Below are positions 25,723-34,253 of a DNA stretch of 64,000 nucleotides, piece after piece. The stretch is from Acidobacteria bacterium Mor1 (GTDB lineage Bacteria; Acidobacteriota; Polarisedimenticolia; Polarisedimenticolales; Polarisedimenticolaceae). A program made the position numbers and the translations under genes. Positions within the stretch are counted from its first letter, which is position 1; each line of letters starts with the position of its first letter. The notes under the pieces are model-generated. The model saw nothing but the letters and a program-made list of their open reading frames with translations, was not told where the DNA came from and did not search any database. The stretch covers positions 1,967,443 through 2,031,442 of the forward strand of contig CP011806.1 in NCBI GenBank assembly GCA_001664505.1, in the 5' to 3' direction.

Positions 25723-26838
25723 GTGCGCATCCAATTTGATTTCAACAAGTTAGCAGCGAAGACACTCTGCATCCTGACGGTCGCCCTGGCCCTCGGTTCG
25801 GCGGCTCCCGCCTCGGCGGAGACCTGGCCCTACCGGTTGGAGATCCCCGAGGGGCGAAGGGCGGGCTTCGAGCTCTCCTTCGACGTCGAACACAAGGGCG
25901 TGCTGGCCATCGAGGCCGAATGGACCGGCCTCCCGGTGCTGACCTTCAAGATCGAACCGCCCAACGGCCTCGGCATCGTGCGCCGGTCGGGTCCGTCGCC
26001 CCAGCGGATCGAGGTGCTGGTCGACGAGCGCGGCCTGAGCTCCAGCGGCCAGTGGAAGCTCTCCATCCAGTCGCTGGCCAACGGCAAGGGTGGGGACGGC
26101 ATGCTCTGGTTGATGCTGCCCGACGATGCCCCTCCGCCGCCCCCGCCGGCGTCGGACCCGCCGCTGATCGCCGCGGCCGACGCTCCGGAAACCGCAGCAG
26201 CGGAGCCCTGGTTGATGGCCCGGCGCGCTCCCCGCGGCGCCAGCGAACAGCAGATCCGGATGTTCGACTCGGTGGAACAGCTGCGACAGGAGCTGGTCAG
26301 TCCCGAGAACACCCTCGGGCTGGACAACTGCCGCTGGCAGGGAGACATGCTGCGCTACGTCAGTTACTGGCGTGACCGGATGCACGAGACCGGCGAGATT
26401 CCGCCGGTCGCGACCCGCCGCTACCTCAAGCGGGTGGTCGAGGCGTACCGGGACGTGGAGAAGCTGCGCAACGGCGACGACCCGATCCTCGCAGGCCCGA
26501 TGCCCGAGCAACGCTCCCGCCAACGTGCCTGGCTGCGCGTGCGCGGTAAGCGAATCGAGAAGATCGAGCGGGCGCTGGACATGCTGTCCGACGACGTCCG
26601 CGACGGCCATGCTCCGGAACTCCGCGAGCAGGACTGGCCGGTGCGCCTGCTGGCCTGCCTCGCCGCCTGCGAGCGGCATTTCGACCAGCGTCTGCTGATC
26701 GGCGAGGAGAAGGCGGACAACCTGGAGCTGACCCTGGCCCAGTGGGACGCCATCGCCGCGGCGGCCCGCACCCTCGAGACCATGGTCTACCTGGTCGACG
26801 AGGGACAGCCCGCCCGGGACGCCGTCGCCGGTCGCTGA
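25723..26838 (+). CDS. secreted protein of unknown function
   Basis: A 371-residue protein starting at GTG 25723 (GAGG 4 nt upstream), with a signal peptide ending near ASAETWP (about residue 33). Residues 35-135 look like a small beta-sandwich domain; a Pro-rich linker (PPPPPPASDPP) follows; the C-terminal 200 residues are helical and rich in Arg, Glu and Trp (REQDWPVRLLACLAACERHFDQR). No family recognised. It may be periplasmic. Confidence 0.6.
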   Translation: MRIQFDFNKLAAKTLCILTVALALGSAAPASAETWPYRLEIPEGRRAGFELSFDVEHKGVLAIEAEWTGLPVLTFKIEPPNGLGIVRRSGPSPQRIEVLVDERGLSSSGQWKLSIQSLANGKGGDGMLWLMLPDDAPPPPPPASDPPLIAAADAPETAAAEPWLMARRAPRGASEQQIRMFDSVEQLRQELVSPENTLGLDNCRWQGDMLRYVSYWRDRMHETGEIPPVATRRYLKRVVEAYRDVEKLRNGDDPILAGPMPEQRSRQRAWLRVRGKRIEKIERALDMLSDDVRDGHAPELREQDWPVRLLACLAACERHFDQRLLIGEEKADNLELTLAQWDAIAAAARTLETMVYLVDEGQPARDAVAGR

Positions 26839-26986
26839 GCCCGGACGGTAGCCGCCCCCGCCCCACGACAGTTTGGCCGGGAGCTTGGCGCTCCCCGGAA
26901 GTCGTCGTATGCTCCCGCCAGGTGCCGCTCCACCTCGGAGCGGTTTTGCGACTCAACCGTCCGAACAAACCAGTCAGGGGGTACCG

Positions 26987-27202
26987 ATGAAGGGACTCGG
27001 GGGCTTCATGGTGCTGATGGGCGCCGGATCGTTCGTCTTGAACATGATGGAGCGTGAGTTCACGCTGCTGATGTGGATCGATAACTGGGGCACCACGGTG
27101 GGGATGGTCATCCGCATCGCGTTGATCGTCGTCGGCGCCGGCCTCTGGTTCGCCGGGAAGAAGCAGGAAGACGCCGCTGCCCAGGCCGGAGACGCCGGCT
27201 AG
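26987..27202 (+). CDS. two-helix small membrane protein
   Basis: A 71-residue protein with helices at residues 3-20 and 38-57 and a short acidic tail. A strong ribosome binding site (AGGGGGT) lies 4 nt before ATG 26987. No family recognised. It is followed after 5 bp by the next gene. Confidence 0.6.
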   Translation: MKGLGGFMVLMGAGSFVLNMMEREFTLLMWIDNWGTTVGMVIRIALIVVGAGLWFAGKKQEDAAAQAGDAG

Positions 27203-27207
27203 GTCCG

Positions 27208-28035
27208 ATGGCCGTCTGCGAGCGAACAACCGGACGGCGAGCGCAACGCTGCTCCCCCTCCCGTCGACGCCGGTTCTTGATTCTCGGACTCGCGTTCGCG
27301 GTACAGGCTGCCTACCCGTGCGACACCGGGCGGGTCATCGAACCGGGCGCCTACACCCTGAAGCGAGCCGTACTGGTGTACGAGGCGACCGCCACGGATG
27401 CGGATTTCACCTTCGACGTGTATCGCGCGTGGAAGGGGCCCGATCGTGGCCGGGTACGGCTGGATTGGCCGAGGGAAAGGCTGAACGGCTGCGACGGACA
27501 CTATCCGGTCGTGGCCGGAAAACGCTACCTGCTGACGATCAACTGTGGAGAACCGGTCGCAGGAGACCGTTTCGTCTGCAAATCCCGGGCAGAGCTCGTG
27601 ACCGAAGTTCCGCGCGAGCTCGACCTCTTGACCCACGGTGAGCCCTTCTACGCGGCGGAGGTGCGGACGGCCATCGGGGAATGGGCAGCCGGTCGAAGAA
27701 CCCTGGAGGAACTCGCAGCCTGGTCGCGCCAGCGGTTCCGCTTCGGAGAACCGCAGGACTGGGTTGAGTTCGAAGGCGAGTTCTGGTCTCCGTCTCTCGC
27801 CCTGGTTCACCTGGTCGACGATACGGTCAGCTCTGTGCTCGGTTTCCAGGGTCCGTACGGCTCCCCGAACGACGCGTTTTCGGAAGCCGAACGGCGCTGT
27901 TTCGAGCAGGAGTTCCGCGAGTGCGCCCTGCCGTTTATCTACGACGGGCTGGTACCCGACCCTGAGATCGATCCCTGGCCGGTGCTCGACGACATCGTCG
28001 AAGAGGCCCGCAGCGCCTGCCTCGACCACGAGTGA
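27208..28035 (+). CDS. exported Cys-containing protein of unknown function
   Basis: A 275-residue protein. A basic N-terminal stretch (RRRR, residues 19-22) precedes a hydrophobic core and likely signal peptide (FLILGLAFAVQAAYPC); that cysteine could be lipid-modified, though the lipobox is poor. The N-terminal part resembles proteins that describe a secreted tissue-inhibitor or NTR-like fold (ADFTFDVYRAWKGP, GKRYLLTINCG), common in bacterial lipoproteins with GxxCG motifs. Seven or more cysteines suggest disulfides in the periplasm. The start may be at an internal codon closer to the hydrophobic core. Confidence 0.55.
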   Translation: MAVCERTTGRRAQRCSPSRRRRFLILGLAFAVQAAYPCDTGRVIEPGAYTLKRAVLVYEATATDADFTFDVYRAWKGPDRGRVRLDWPRERLNGCDGHYPVVAGKRYLLTINCGEPVAGDRFVCKSRAELVTEVPRELDLLTHGEPFYAAEVRTAIGEWAAGRRTLEELAAWSRQRFRFGEPQDWVEFEGEFWSPSLALVHLVDDTVSSVLGFQGPYGSPNDAFSEAERRCFEQEFRECALPFIYDGLVPDPEIDPWPVLDDIVEEARSACLDHE

Positions 28036-28047
28036 TTCGATCCCCCG

Positions 28048-28707
28048 CTACTCCACCCGCAGGAAACGGTAGCCGCCGACCTCGCTGCCCCAGACCTGGG
28101 TGTCCTCGGCATCGAAGCCCTGGTCCCAGCTGACCATGCCCGTGGCGCCGATGTCGACCCGGGTCGTGGCGTAGGACGCGCCGCGCAGGGCGCTCTTGCA
28201 GAGGTTGCCCAGGGTGCCCCCGACGACACGGTCGCCGGCGAACTTGAGCAAGACCTCACACCCGGTGCGGTAGGTCAACGAGTCCGGCGTCGCGTCCTGG
28301 AACCGCTGGGGGTCCTGCCAGGCGCCGACGTAGGCCTCGGGGCCGTCCAGTTCGAAGATGCGGCTCTCCATCACCTCGTCGGACAGCCGGGTCAACCGGT
28401 AGATCCTCTGGCGGTAGGGACTCTCGGGAGCCGATGCGGCAGCCTGCTCGACGTAGAGCCAGAACGCATCCTCACGCTCGGGCCAGACCCGGGCGACGTG
28501 GAGCTGGATGTGGAAGAAGCGGTCGTCGTCGATCGACTGCTGCTCGCTGCTGAAGGAACCGCTCATCCACTCGACGAGCTGCGCCAGACCCGCGTCTTCG
28601 GTCTGGGCGGGTTCCGGCGCGGGCTCCGGAGCGGTCGTGCCGCCTCCCCCGCCGCCGCAGGCAGCCAGAATCAACAGCAACCCAGCAAGCCATGCCACAC
28701 GCTTCAT
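28048..28707 (-). CDS. lipoprotein with CpcT/CpeT-like domain
   Basis: A 219-residue lipoprotein: LILAACGGGGGG gives lipobox Cys17 and a Gly-rich spacer. Residues from about 43 match the CpcT/CpeT chromophore lyase barrel (LVEWMSGSFSSEQQ, FFHIQLHVARVW, AFWLYVEQA, YRQRIYRL). In cyanobacteria this domain attaches bilins to phycobiliproteins, but relatives occur in many non-phototrophs, where the ligand is unknown. A GAGGAGG ribosome binding site precedes ATG 28707. It is convergent with the preceding gene. Confidence 0.8.
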   Translation of the reverse strand: MKRVAWLAGLLLILAACGGGGGGTTAPEPAPEPAQTEDAGLAQLVEWMSGSFSSEQQSIDDDRFFHIQLHVARVWPEREDAFWLYVEQAAASAPESPYRQRIYRLTRLSDEVMESRIFELDGPEAYVGAWQDPQRFQDATPDSLTYRTGCEVLLKFAGDRVVGGTLGNLCKSALRGASYATTRVDIGATGMVSWDQGFDAEDTQVWGSEVGGYRFLRVE

Positions 28708-28740
28708 CGCATCCTCCTCGCCGCAACGGGCGCGAGCAGT

Positions 28741-29145
28741 CTAACCCTCGGCGCCGTCTCGGAGGAGGGCTTCCGCCTCGAACTCGACCCGCCAGTCCGG
28801 ATCGATCAGTTTGCCGATACCGATCATCGTCGCCACCGGCTTGATCTCGGCGAAGAACTCGCCGTGAACCCGGCCGACCGCTTCCCAGTCCTCGATGTGG
28901 GTCAGGAACATCCGTGTCCGCACCACGTCCCGAGCGCTGCCGCCCAGCTGCTCGATCGCCTCGATCATGATCTCGAAGCAGCGGCGGGCCTGGGCCGCGG
29001 GGTCTCCGACACCGACGGTCTTGCCGTCGGGACCGATCGGCGCCGTCCCGGCAACCTCGATGCGGTCGCCGATGCGTAGAGCCCGGCAGAATCCGAACTG
29101 CTCTTCATAGGGACTGGCACTGGTGATCCGGCGCGTCTCGGACAT
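28741..29145 (-). CDS. RidA family protein (YjgF/Rid)
   Basis: A 134-residue Rid-family protein, normal length. Typical blocks are GDRIEVAGTAPIGPDG, QARRCFEIMIEAIEQLGGSARDVVRTRMFLTHI and the trimer-forming GIGKLIDPDWRVEFEAEA. RidA hydrolyses reactive enamine/imine products of amino acid metabolism; RidA-like subfamilies vary and some lack activity. The catalytic-type arginine is present at RTRMF. It lies upstream of the CpeT-like lipoprotein on the same strand. Confidence 0.88.
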   Translation of the reverse strand: MSETRRITSASPYEEQFGFCRALRIGDRIEVAGTAPIGPDGKTVGVGDPAAQARRCFEIMIEAIEQLGGSARDVVRTRMFLTHIEDWEAVGRVHGEFFAEIKPVATMIGIGKLIDPDWRVEFEAEALLRDGAEG

Positions 29146-29178
29146 GAGCAGCGAACCTCGTTCGAATGGCCGGCGAAA

Positions 29179-32100
29179 CTACCGGCTGCGATCGTAGCAG
29201 ACCGCATTCGACGGCAGTTCGGCGCACAGGCCGGCAATCGTCTCGGTCAAGGACACCTCCTCGAGGCCGGAGAGTCCTGCAGCGTCGGTCGCTCGCCCCG
29301 TGAAGACCAGGTCCGCGCCACTCCCTGACGCGCTGGCGCCCCGCAGTTGGAGCTCGTCGCCGAGTTCGTAGCGTGTGACCAGCGGTCCCGGGCGTGAGAC
29401 CAGAGCCAGCGTTACCGACGGCTCCGGAGACAACCGGAGCGCACCCCGATGCGCGACCTGCTCCCAATAGCCTCGAATGGTCATCTCGTCAGGACCGCTC
29501 AGATGCACCTGGGGCGGGGCTGAGGACCATTGAACGCCGATCGCGTATTCGTCGCCCGGCTGGTAACCAACCACCGCATTCAGAGCACCGGCCGGAAGGC
29601 GCAGTTCTCGCTGGGCGGGCAACGCTCCGTCGCAAAGATCCGACGCCCCGGCCAGAACATCCCAGCGCCGGGTGACTACCCGCGACTCGGGAACCGGCTG
29701 GAGCGCCAGCGAAATCTCAGGCGGAGTCCGGTCGACCACCTCCAGAGGCTCCGTGGTTCGAGAGATCGCTCCCAGGCGATCCTCTACCTCCAGGGTCACC
29801 GAGTGCAGCCCCTTGTCCAGTTCCAGCTCGAGCTCCGGCCCGCGACCGAGGGCAACCTCATCGAGGCTCCAGGACCAGGCCGCAAGGTCATCGCGGGTCC
29901 CCGATGAAGAGTCCGGATCCGTGGACCGGCGACCATCCAACCTGACCGGCGTCCCCTCCGCAGAGGCGCACTCGATGAGCCCTGTCGGTGCAAAGTCCGC
30001 CTGGGGCGGCCGGTTCATCGACGGGTCCCGGGCGATCAGCACCTCACGGCGACGGTAGGAATCCGCCAGCCGAGAACCGGCGACGAAGCCGTGCCGCAGG
30101 GTTTCGGCCTCGCCCAGAGGTATCGCTCCGGCGGCCTGGTAGCCACCGTCAGGAAAGCCCAGCATCAGAACGCCATCGCGAAACTCGTAAAACGCCTTGT
30201 CGTCGCTACGAGGCGTGTAGCCGGGGCGGGCGAAGTATTCCTCGGACTCCCAGACACGTTTCGGCGTGTCCGAGGTGAGGTCGTACATCACGGTCTTCCA
30301 ACCGCCCCAGGTCCAGCGCCAGAAGACGGCCTGCTCTCCCCTCCCGGATCCGTAGACGAGCCCGGGTGACCAGTAGAAGAACACCGGAGACGGCTCGCCG
30401 GGATCTCCCAGCGGCTCGCCGCTGACTGCGTCGAGCATCACCGGAACGAACCCCGCCACCGAACCTCGAACCCCCATCACGGCGTTCCCTCGCCGGGCCA
30501 GTCGGGCAAACGCATAGCCCTCGGCTCTCCATCGAACTCCGGGAGGGGCGCCTGCGGGCAGGTCGACCACGGCGAGCACGCCGTCGAACCAGATCGATCC
30601 CCATGAGACCAGCGCCGAGCGCTCGTCCGGCGCGAGCTCCAACTCGAATGCGTCTCCACCGAGGGCTAGCTTGCGGCGGCTCCCATCCAGGTCCGTGGTG
30701 ATCACATTGAACGGATACCTGGTCAGGGCGATCACCCTCCCGTCCCGGGTCAAGGCCAGATCGGAGATCGATCCGTCGCCTGGATCGAGATAGCTCCGGC
30801 GCCGCAGTTCGACCCGTCCGTCGCGAATCTCGAACAGTTCGAAACCGCTACGGGCTTGAACCACGAAGAAATCCCCGGCCGCCATGACCCGCGGTTTGGT
30901 GTAGCGGCCGGTACTACGTTCCAGCCCGGTCTCGGCGATGACGCTCCCATCGGACCCGTCGAGCACCACCAGGGCGTTGACGTTCGGATCGACCAACACC
31001 ACGTAGCGCCCGGCGACCGTCGCCATCCCGACGATCTCGAAGGGACTGACATGGTCGAGAGAACCGAGATACTCTGCCGGAGCCGGGGCATTCCAGGAGA
31101 GCAGGTCGATGAACGCCTGGCCGCCGATCCGGAAATCCTCGAAGAACCTCTTCAGACGCAGAGCGGCAACCCGAAGTCCGTCTCCTTGATCGAGAAGCGC
31201 AATCGCCGAGGCGGGTTCGGGCCCCTGGCTCCATCGGGCGATAGTCTCCCCATCGTCGAGATCGACGAGCAGCAACTCCGGAACATCGGGATCGGCCAAC
31301 GCGATCCATGGACGGCCGGGTACGGTTCGGATGGTCGACAGCGCCCGCGGGACGGACGGGATGTTGACGTGAATGTCCGTATCGATCTCCCAGCGGAGCC
31401 GAGGCACGGCGGCATCTGCGAGATCGAGTAGCCGGGTCCCTCCAGGCTCGGAAATCAGCAGATGGGTCCGTTCTTCGAATTCGATGAACCGGTATTGCGC
31501 GAAACGCGACAACCCATTGATCGCATGAAGCGGTTCTCCGTCGCGGATCCGGATGAGCTGCAACTCCTCTTGACCCTTGGCCAGGGCCAGCTCGCCGCGA
31601 GAGTCGATGGCGACGACCTGATCCGACGATCCTGGGAGCAAGGGCGAGGACAACTCGACCGGATTCGCCGGATCTTCGAGGCTCCAGAACCTGAGTCGCG
31701 CGGGCGAAGGGGAGCGCGGCCGCTCGGTCCAACCGAGAACCTCGGATGCTCCGCTCCCTCCGATAGCCGCGCTCCAGATGTCGTCCTCCGGAACGAACTC
31801 TCGCCGCACATGCCCGTTGGTCACGTCCACAAGCCGCGCGCAGTCCCTACCGAAGACGAAACCGACGCTACCGCGGGGAGCAAGGACGGTCGGCCGCTCG
31901 CAGATTTCGAAGGTGGAGATTCGCTCGGGCCGATCAGGATCCGAGAGATCGTAGACGTGGCTCGGGGCGGGGTCCTGATAGGAGGCTTGCTGGTAGTCGA
32001 CCACCAGCAGATTTCGATCGGGCCCGGTGATCCCGGCGTCCCAGAACCGCTGCAGAGAGCCGTCAGGATTGCCCAGGGAGTCCGAAAACCGGAGCTCACC

Positions 32101-32379
32101 CGTGGTATCGAAGATCAGGAGGGAAGCATCGCGGGTCGCGAGCACGAAACGGCCGGCGACCTGTTCGAACACGAGGGCATCGGTCGCGATCGGCGGCGGG
32201 AGGCGCACACGCAAGGCCTCAACCAGGACTTCGCTGGCCGCGACCTCGGACGGGACGGCAGATTCCATCGCCCTTCGGGCGTGGGCCGAGACCTCGTCGG
32301 AGAGAGACTCCGGTGGCGCGGCTCCAAGCGCCGGCAAGGCCGGCAAGCACAGGAAGAGAAACGCTTGGCGCAAGTTCAT
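29179..32379 (-). CDS. large exported protein with propeller-like and PKD-like domains
   Basis: A 1066-residue protein with a signal peptide (FLFLCLPALPALGAA). Residues about 60-780 hold many repeated beta-strand blades of the type GRFVLATRDASLLIFDTTGEL, TRDGRVIALTRYP, consistent with one or two beta propellers. Residues about 800-900 form a PKD or Ig-like module (GTPVRLDGRRSTDPDSS, HSVTLEVEDRLGAIS). The C-terminal 150 residues are another beta domain. The role is probably extracellular and binding; no catalytic residues are recognised. Confidence 0.65.
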   Translation of the reverse strand: MNLRQAFLFLCLPALPALGAAPPESLSDEVSAHARRAMESAVPSEVAASEVLVEALRVRLPPPIATDALVFEQVAGRFVLATRDASLLIFDTTGELRFSDSLGNPDGSLQRFWDAGITGPDRNLLVVDYQQASYQDPAPSHVYDLSDPDRPERISTFEICERPTVLAPRGSVGFVFGRDCARLVDVTNGHVRREFVPEDDIWSAAIGGSGASEVLGWTERPRSPSPARLRFWSLEDPANPVELSSPLLPGSSDQVVAIDSRGELALAKGQEELQLIRIRDGEPLHAINGLSRFAQYRFIEFEERTHLLISEPGGTRLLDLADAAVPRLRWEIDTDIHVNIPSVPRALSTIRTVPGRPWIALADPDVPELLLVDLDDGETIARWSQGPEPASAIALLDQGDGLRVAALRLKRFFEDFRIGGQAFIDLLSWNAPAPAEYLGSLDHVSPFEIVGMATVAGRYVVLVDPNVNALVVLDGSDGSVIAETGLERSTGRYTKPRVMAAGDFFVVQARSGFELFEIRDGRVELRRRSYLDPGDGSISDLALTRDGRVIALTRYPFNVITTDLDGSRRKLALGGDAFELELAPDERSALVSWGSIWFDGVLAVVDLPAGAPPGVRWRAEGYAFARLARRGNAVMGVRGSVAGFVPVMLDAVSGEPLGDPGEPSPVFFYWSPGLVYGSGRGEQAVFWRWTWGGWKTVMYDLTSDTPKRVWESEEYFARPGYTPRSDDKAFYEFRDGVLMLGFPDGGYQAAGAIPLGEAETLRHGFVAGSRLADSYRRREVLIARDPSMNRPPQADFAPTGLIECASAEGTPVRLDGRRSTDPDSSSGTRDDLAAWSWSLDEVALGRGPELELELDKGLHSVTLEVEDRLGAISRTTEPLEVVDRTPPEISLALQPVPESRVVTRRWDVLAGASDLCDGALPAQRELRLPAGALNAVVGYQPGDEYAIGVQWSSAPPQVHLSGPDEMTIRGYWEQVAHRGALRLSPEPSVTLALVSRPGPLVTRYELGDELQLRGASASGSGADLVFTGRATDAAGLSGLEEVSLTETIAGLCAELPSNAVCYDRSR

Positions 32380-32477
32380 CGACTTCCCCCCTTGGAAGTG
32401 AACGTTGCGCCCAGTCTAGTCGTCCCTGCTCTCAGACCGAAACATCCGAGCCGACAGTTTCCCCGGGGAACCGTGGA

Positions 32478-33095
32478 TCAATCCCGCTCGGCCAGTTTTC
32501 GCTCGAGCTCCTCGATCCGCCGATGAAGCGGCGCCACGGCAGCCTGCACCTCGGCCTCGGTGAACCGCGGCTGGATATGCTGGGGACAGTTGGCGTCCCA
32601 GGCCTCGACGTCGAACAGCATCACCTGCTCGGGCCGGCCCGGATAGTCCTCGTCGACGACCCGGGCCAGAAGCTTCGCGTCGTTCTCCACCACCCGCACC
32701 CGGCCCCAGATCTTGATCCGCCTGCGGTTCGGGTAGTCCATCAGGAACAGGAACGCCTTGGGGTTTTCGGCGAAGTTCCCCTGGGAGATGTACTGACGGT
32801 TCCCGACGAAGTCGGCGAAGGCCAGGGTCTTGTCGTCGAGCACCTTGAGAAATCCGGGGATGCCTCCCCGATGCTGGATGTAGGGCTGGCCGTCGGCGGA
32901 GGCGGAGCCCAGGTAGAACGAATCCCGCTGGGCCAGGAACCCGGCCAGGTCCGGCGTCACCCGGTCTGACCAACCTCGCGTCTGCTCCATCCGGCCGTAG
33001 CTTTGCCGGGAGCCCTTGCGCTCCTGAATCTCCTTGACCTTGGCGCTGAAGGCGATGTCGCTGGTGTACTTCCGCGTGCCGCTTCGCTCGCTCAT
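32478..33095 (-). CDS. pyridoxamine 5'-phosphate oxidase-like (flavin/F420-binding split barrel) protein
   Basis: A 205-residue split-barrel flavin-binding protein. ATG 33095 follows GGAGGAG; the open frame continues upstream without family sequence. Motifs include FYLGSASADGQPYIQHRGG, GFLKVLDDKTLAFADFVGNRQY and RIKIWGRVRVV. Such proteins bind FMN or F420 and act on small oxidised compounds; they are also found as general stress proteins. The last 35 residues form a helical Glu/Arg-rich tail. It is divergent from the TPR gene across 75 bp. Confidence 0.8.
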   Translation of the reverse strand: MSERSGTRKYTSDIAFSAKVKEIQERKGSRQSYGRMEQTRGWSDRVTPDLAGFLAQRDSFYLGSASADGQPYIQHRGGIPGFLKVLDDKTLAFADFVGNRQYISQGNFAENPKAFLFLMDYPNRRRIKIWGRVRVVENDAKLLARVVDEDYPGRPEQVMLFDVEAWDANCPQHIQPRFTEAEVQAAVAPLHRRIEELERKLAERD

Positions 33096-33170
33096 GCTCT
33101 CCTCCGGGGTCGTCGTCGGAGTGGCTGGAACAGCCGGGAGGCGTTTCCTATTCCGGCTATCATCGCCGGC

Positions 33171-34079
33171 ATGTCCGAGCACCTGGAGCATGCCCGCATC
33201 GCCTTCGACCGGGGCAACCTCGAGAGTGCCGTCGAGGCGGTACGCCGGGCCCTGGCCGAGGACCCGGATATCTCCGAGGGGCATGCCCTGATGGCCCTGT
33301 GCCTGCTGGCGAAAAGCGAACTGGGGCCGGCCACCTGTTCGGCGGTCACGGCACTGACCCTCGACCCGGACTCCCCCGCCGCCCACTTCGTGATGAGCTG
33401 GATCTGGCTCTCCCGGGGCCGGCTGCGGGACGCGGCGACCCAGATCGAACAGCTCTTCGCCCTCGACCCGGGAGTCGCCGACAACTACAGCCTGCGAGCG
33501 GAGCTTCACCGCCTGCGGGACGACGAAGAGGCCTGCCTCGCCGACCTGACCCGGGCGCTGGAGCTCGAACCGGAGAACGCCCTGCGTCTGGCCGAACTCG
33601 GAGAGTGTCACCTGCGCCGGGGAGAACTCGCCGTGGCCCGGCGCCATGCCGACGACGCCCTGGGCCGCGATCCCGAGAACACCCATGCCATGGTGTTGCT
33701 CGGCAACCTGGAACTACGGGCCGGCCGCACCTTTGAAGCCCAGGAACTCGCCCTCGACGCGTTGCGTATCGGCGTTGCCGGCGGAGGCGCGCTCGAGCTG
33801 CTGATCTCCGCCAAGATGCGCCGCAACAAGTTGACCGGCGTCTGGTGGCGCAGCGCCGCCTGGTTCGACGGGCTCGGCCTGAAGCGGCAGGTGCTCTACG
33901 GCAGCCTGGCGGGAATCGCCTACGTGATCGCGGCGCTGATCGCCAAGAGCTTCGGGCTCGACAAGCTGGTGCACGGAGTCTTCTGGGGGCTCGTGATCTA
34001 CGGCGTGGCCTCGAGTTCACTCTTCGACACCCTGCTGGAACGTGAACTCAAGGACGTGAAGCTCGACCCGAAGTTCTGA
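33171..34079 (+). CDS. TPR protein with C-terminal membrane helices
   Basis: A 302-residue protein starting at ATG 33171. About six tetratricopeptide repeats fill residues 1-210 (for example ARIAFDRGNLESAVEAVRRAL and ALRLAELGECHLRRGELAVA). Residues about 240-275 form two membrane helices (LYGSLAGIAYVIAALIA; GVFWGLVIYGVASS). This topology suggests a membrane-anchored cytoplasmic scaffold. No partner is identified; the gene is alone in its transcription unit. Confidence 0.75.
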   Translation: MSEHLEHARIAFDRGNLESAVEAVRRALAEDPDISEGHALMALCLLAKSELGPATCSAVTALTLDPDSPAAHFVMSWIWLSRGRLRDAATQIEQLFALDPGVADNYSLRAELHRLRDDEEACLADLTRALELEPENALRLAELGECHLRRGELAVARRHADDALGRDPENTHAMVLLGNLELRAGRTFEAQELALDALRIGVAGGGALELLISAKMRRNKLTGVWWRSAAWFDGLGLKRQVLYGSLAGIAYVIAALIAKSFGLDKLVHGVFWGLVIYGVASSSLFDTLLERELKDVKLDPKF

Positions 34080-34253
34080 CCGGAATCCCGACAGCTTCGA
34101 ATTGCTAAAGCACATCCGGGCAGAAAGCCTGCAAACCCCTTCGACAGCTTGCCCCGGCCTGAAGCGGCGCCACATGTTGGCCCCTGTCTGCGAAGTCATG
34201 TCCTTGAACGAAGGACACGGTCAACGCACGAGGCAAGGACCGGCTAATCGACG

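Noticed and set aside
34080-34253. possible c-di-GMP or other riboswitch before the P-domain gene
   Set aside because: Some bases recall the GCAAACC of the c-di-GMP-I class, but the tetraloop/receptor and GGTAGGTAGC-type partner are missing. Only a 7-bp hairpin TGTCCTT/AAGGACA (34199-34217) is clear.
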